12,556 nucleotides of DNA, from NCBI GenBank assembly GCA_946538475.1, contig CAMNGN010000045.1, positions 1-12,556 of the forward strand, in the 5' to 3' direction. The notes beneath the pieces are model-generated. The model worked only from the letters and a program-made list of their open reading frames with translations. It was not told the origin of the DNA and did not search any database. This DNA is from an uncultured Blautia sp. (GTDB taxonomy: Bacteria; Bacillota; Clostridia; Lachnospirales; Lachnospiraceae). Position 1 is the first letter of the stretch. Each line of letters begins with the position of its first letter. Shown piece after piece: positions 12,504-12,556 of the stretch. Both the position numbers and the translations under genes were made by a program.

Positions 12504-12556
12504 CAGGGGATGAGAGAATCGAACTCCCACCAAAGGTTTTGGAGACCCCTATCATA
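12504..12556 (-). tRNA. tRNA-Trp (CCA anticodon), 5' part outside the window
   Basis: The 3' 53 bases of a tRNA on the reverse strand. The anticodon stem GGGGT/ACCTT (12545-12549 with 12533-12537) encloses the loop CTCCAAA, whose anticodon CCA (12540-12542) reads UGG. The T-arm GGGAG-TTCGATT-CTCTC, the acceptor strand ATCCCCT (12505-12511) and discriminator G (12504) follow. The 3' CCA is not encoded (CTC follows). The acceptor 5' strand and most of the D-arm are missing. Confidence 0.93.

Overview
The window looks like chromosomal DNA of a Gram-positive clostridial bacterium, most likely Lachnospiraceae. The grounds are strong purine-rich Shine-Dalgarno sites before most genes, a clpC...radA block of the Firmicute type, clustered purE/M/N/D genes, and a tRNA with no encoded CCA end. 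The family-level placement rests on remembered gene neighbourhoods, not a search.

Layout. Positions 1-960 hold the 3' part of an M29 metallo-aminopeptidase gene. Positions 1007-5253 form a tight forward operon: purE, purM, purN and purD (steps of de novo purine synthesis), then an SseB-like protein. It closes with a rho-independent terminator at 5275-5311. A second forward operon follows from a promoter at about 5313-5340: a short YtrA-type GntR regulator, the AAA+ unfoldase ClpC, an unrecognised 137-residue protein, and RadA. In Bacillus the corresponding operon starts with ctsR-mcsA-mcsB; here those three are absent and the GntR regulator sits in their place.

radA (forward) and a HAD-superfamily phosphatase gene (reverse) converge on the most unusual object in the window, a 132-bp near-perfect palindrome at 10035-10166. 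Its outer arms contain the last two codons and the stop codons of both genes, so both proteins end Phe-Arg-stop in identical DNA. Each arm also holds a smaller 27-nt imperfect palindrome rich in G.T wobble pairs, like the REP/BIME repeats mobilised by RAYT (Y1) transposases. No transposase is present here.

The HAD gene and a MATE-family efflux gene diverge from a short intergenic region with overlapping back-to-back promoters and a small dyad. The MATE gene ends at a terminator that reads in both directions. Beyond it, on the reverse strand, lies the 3' part of a tRNA-Trp gene cut by the window end.

Apart from the palindrome this is ordinary housekeeping sequence. I did not find a clear new multi-gene system. 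The items most worth follow-up are the palindromic element, the regulator swap before clpC, and the small protein between clpC and radA.
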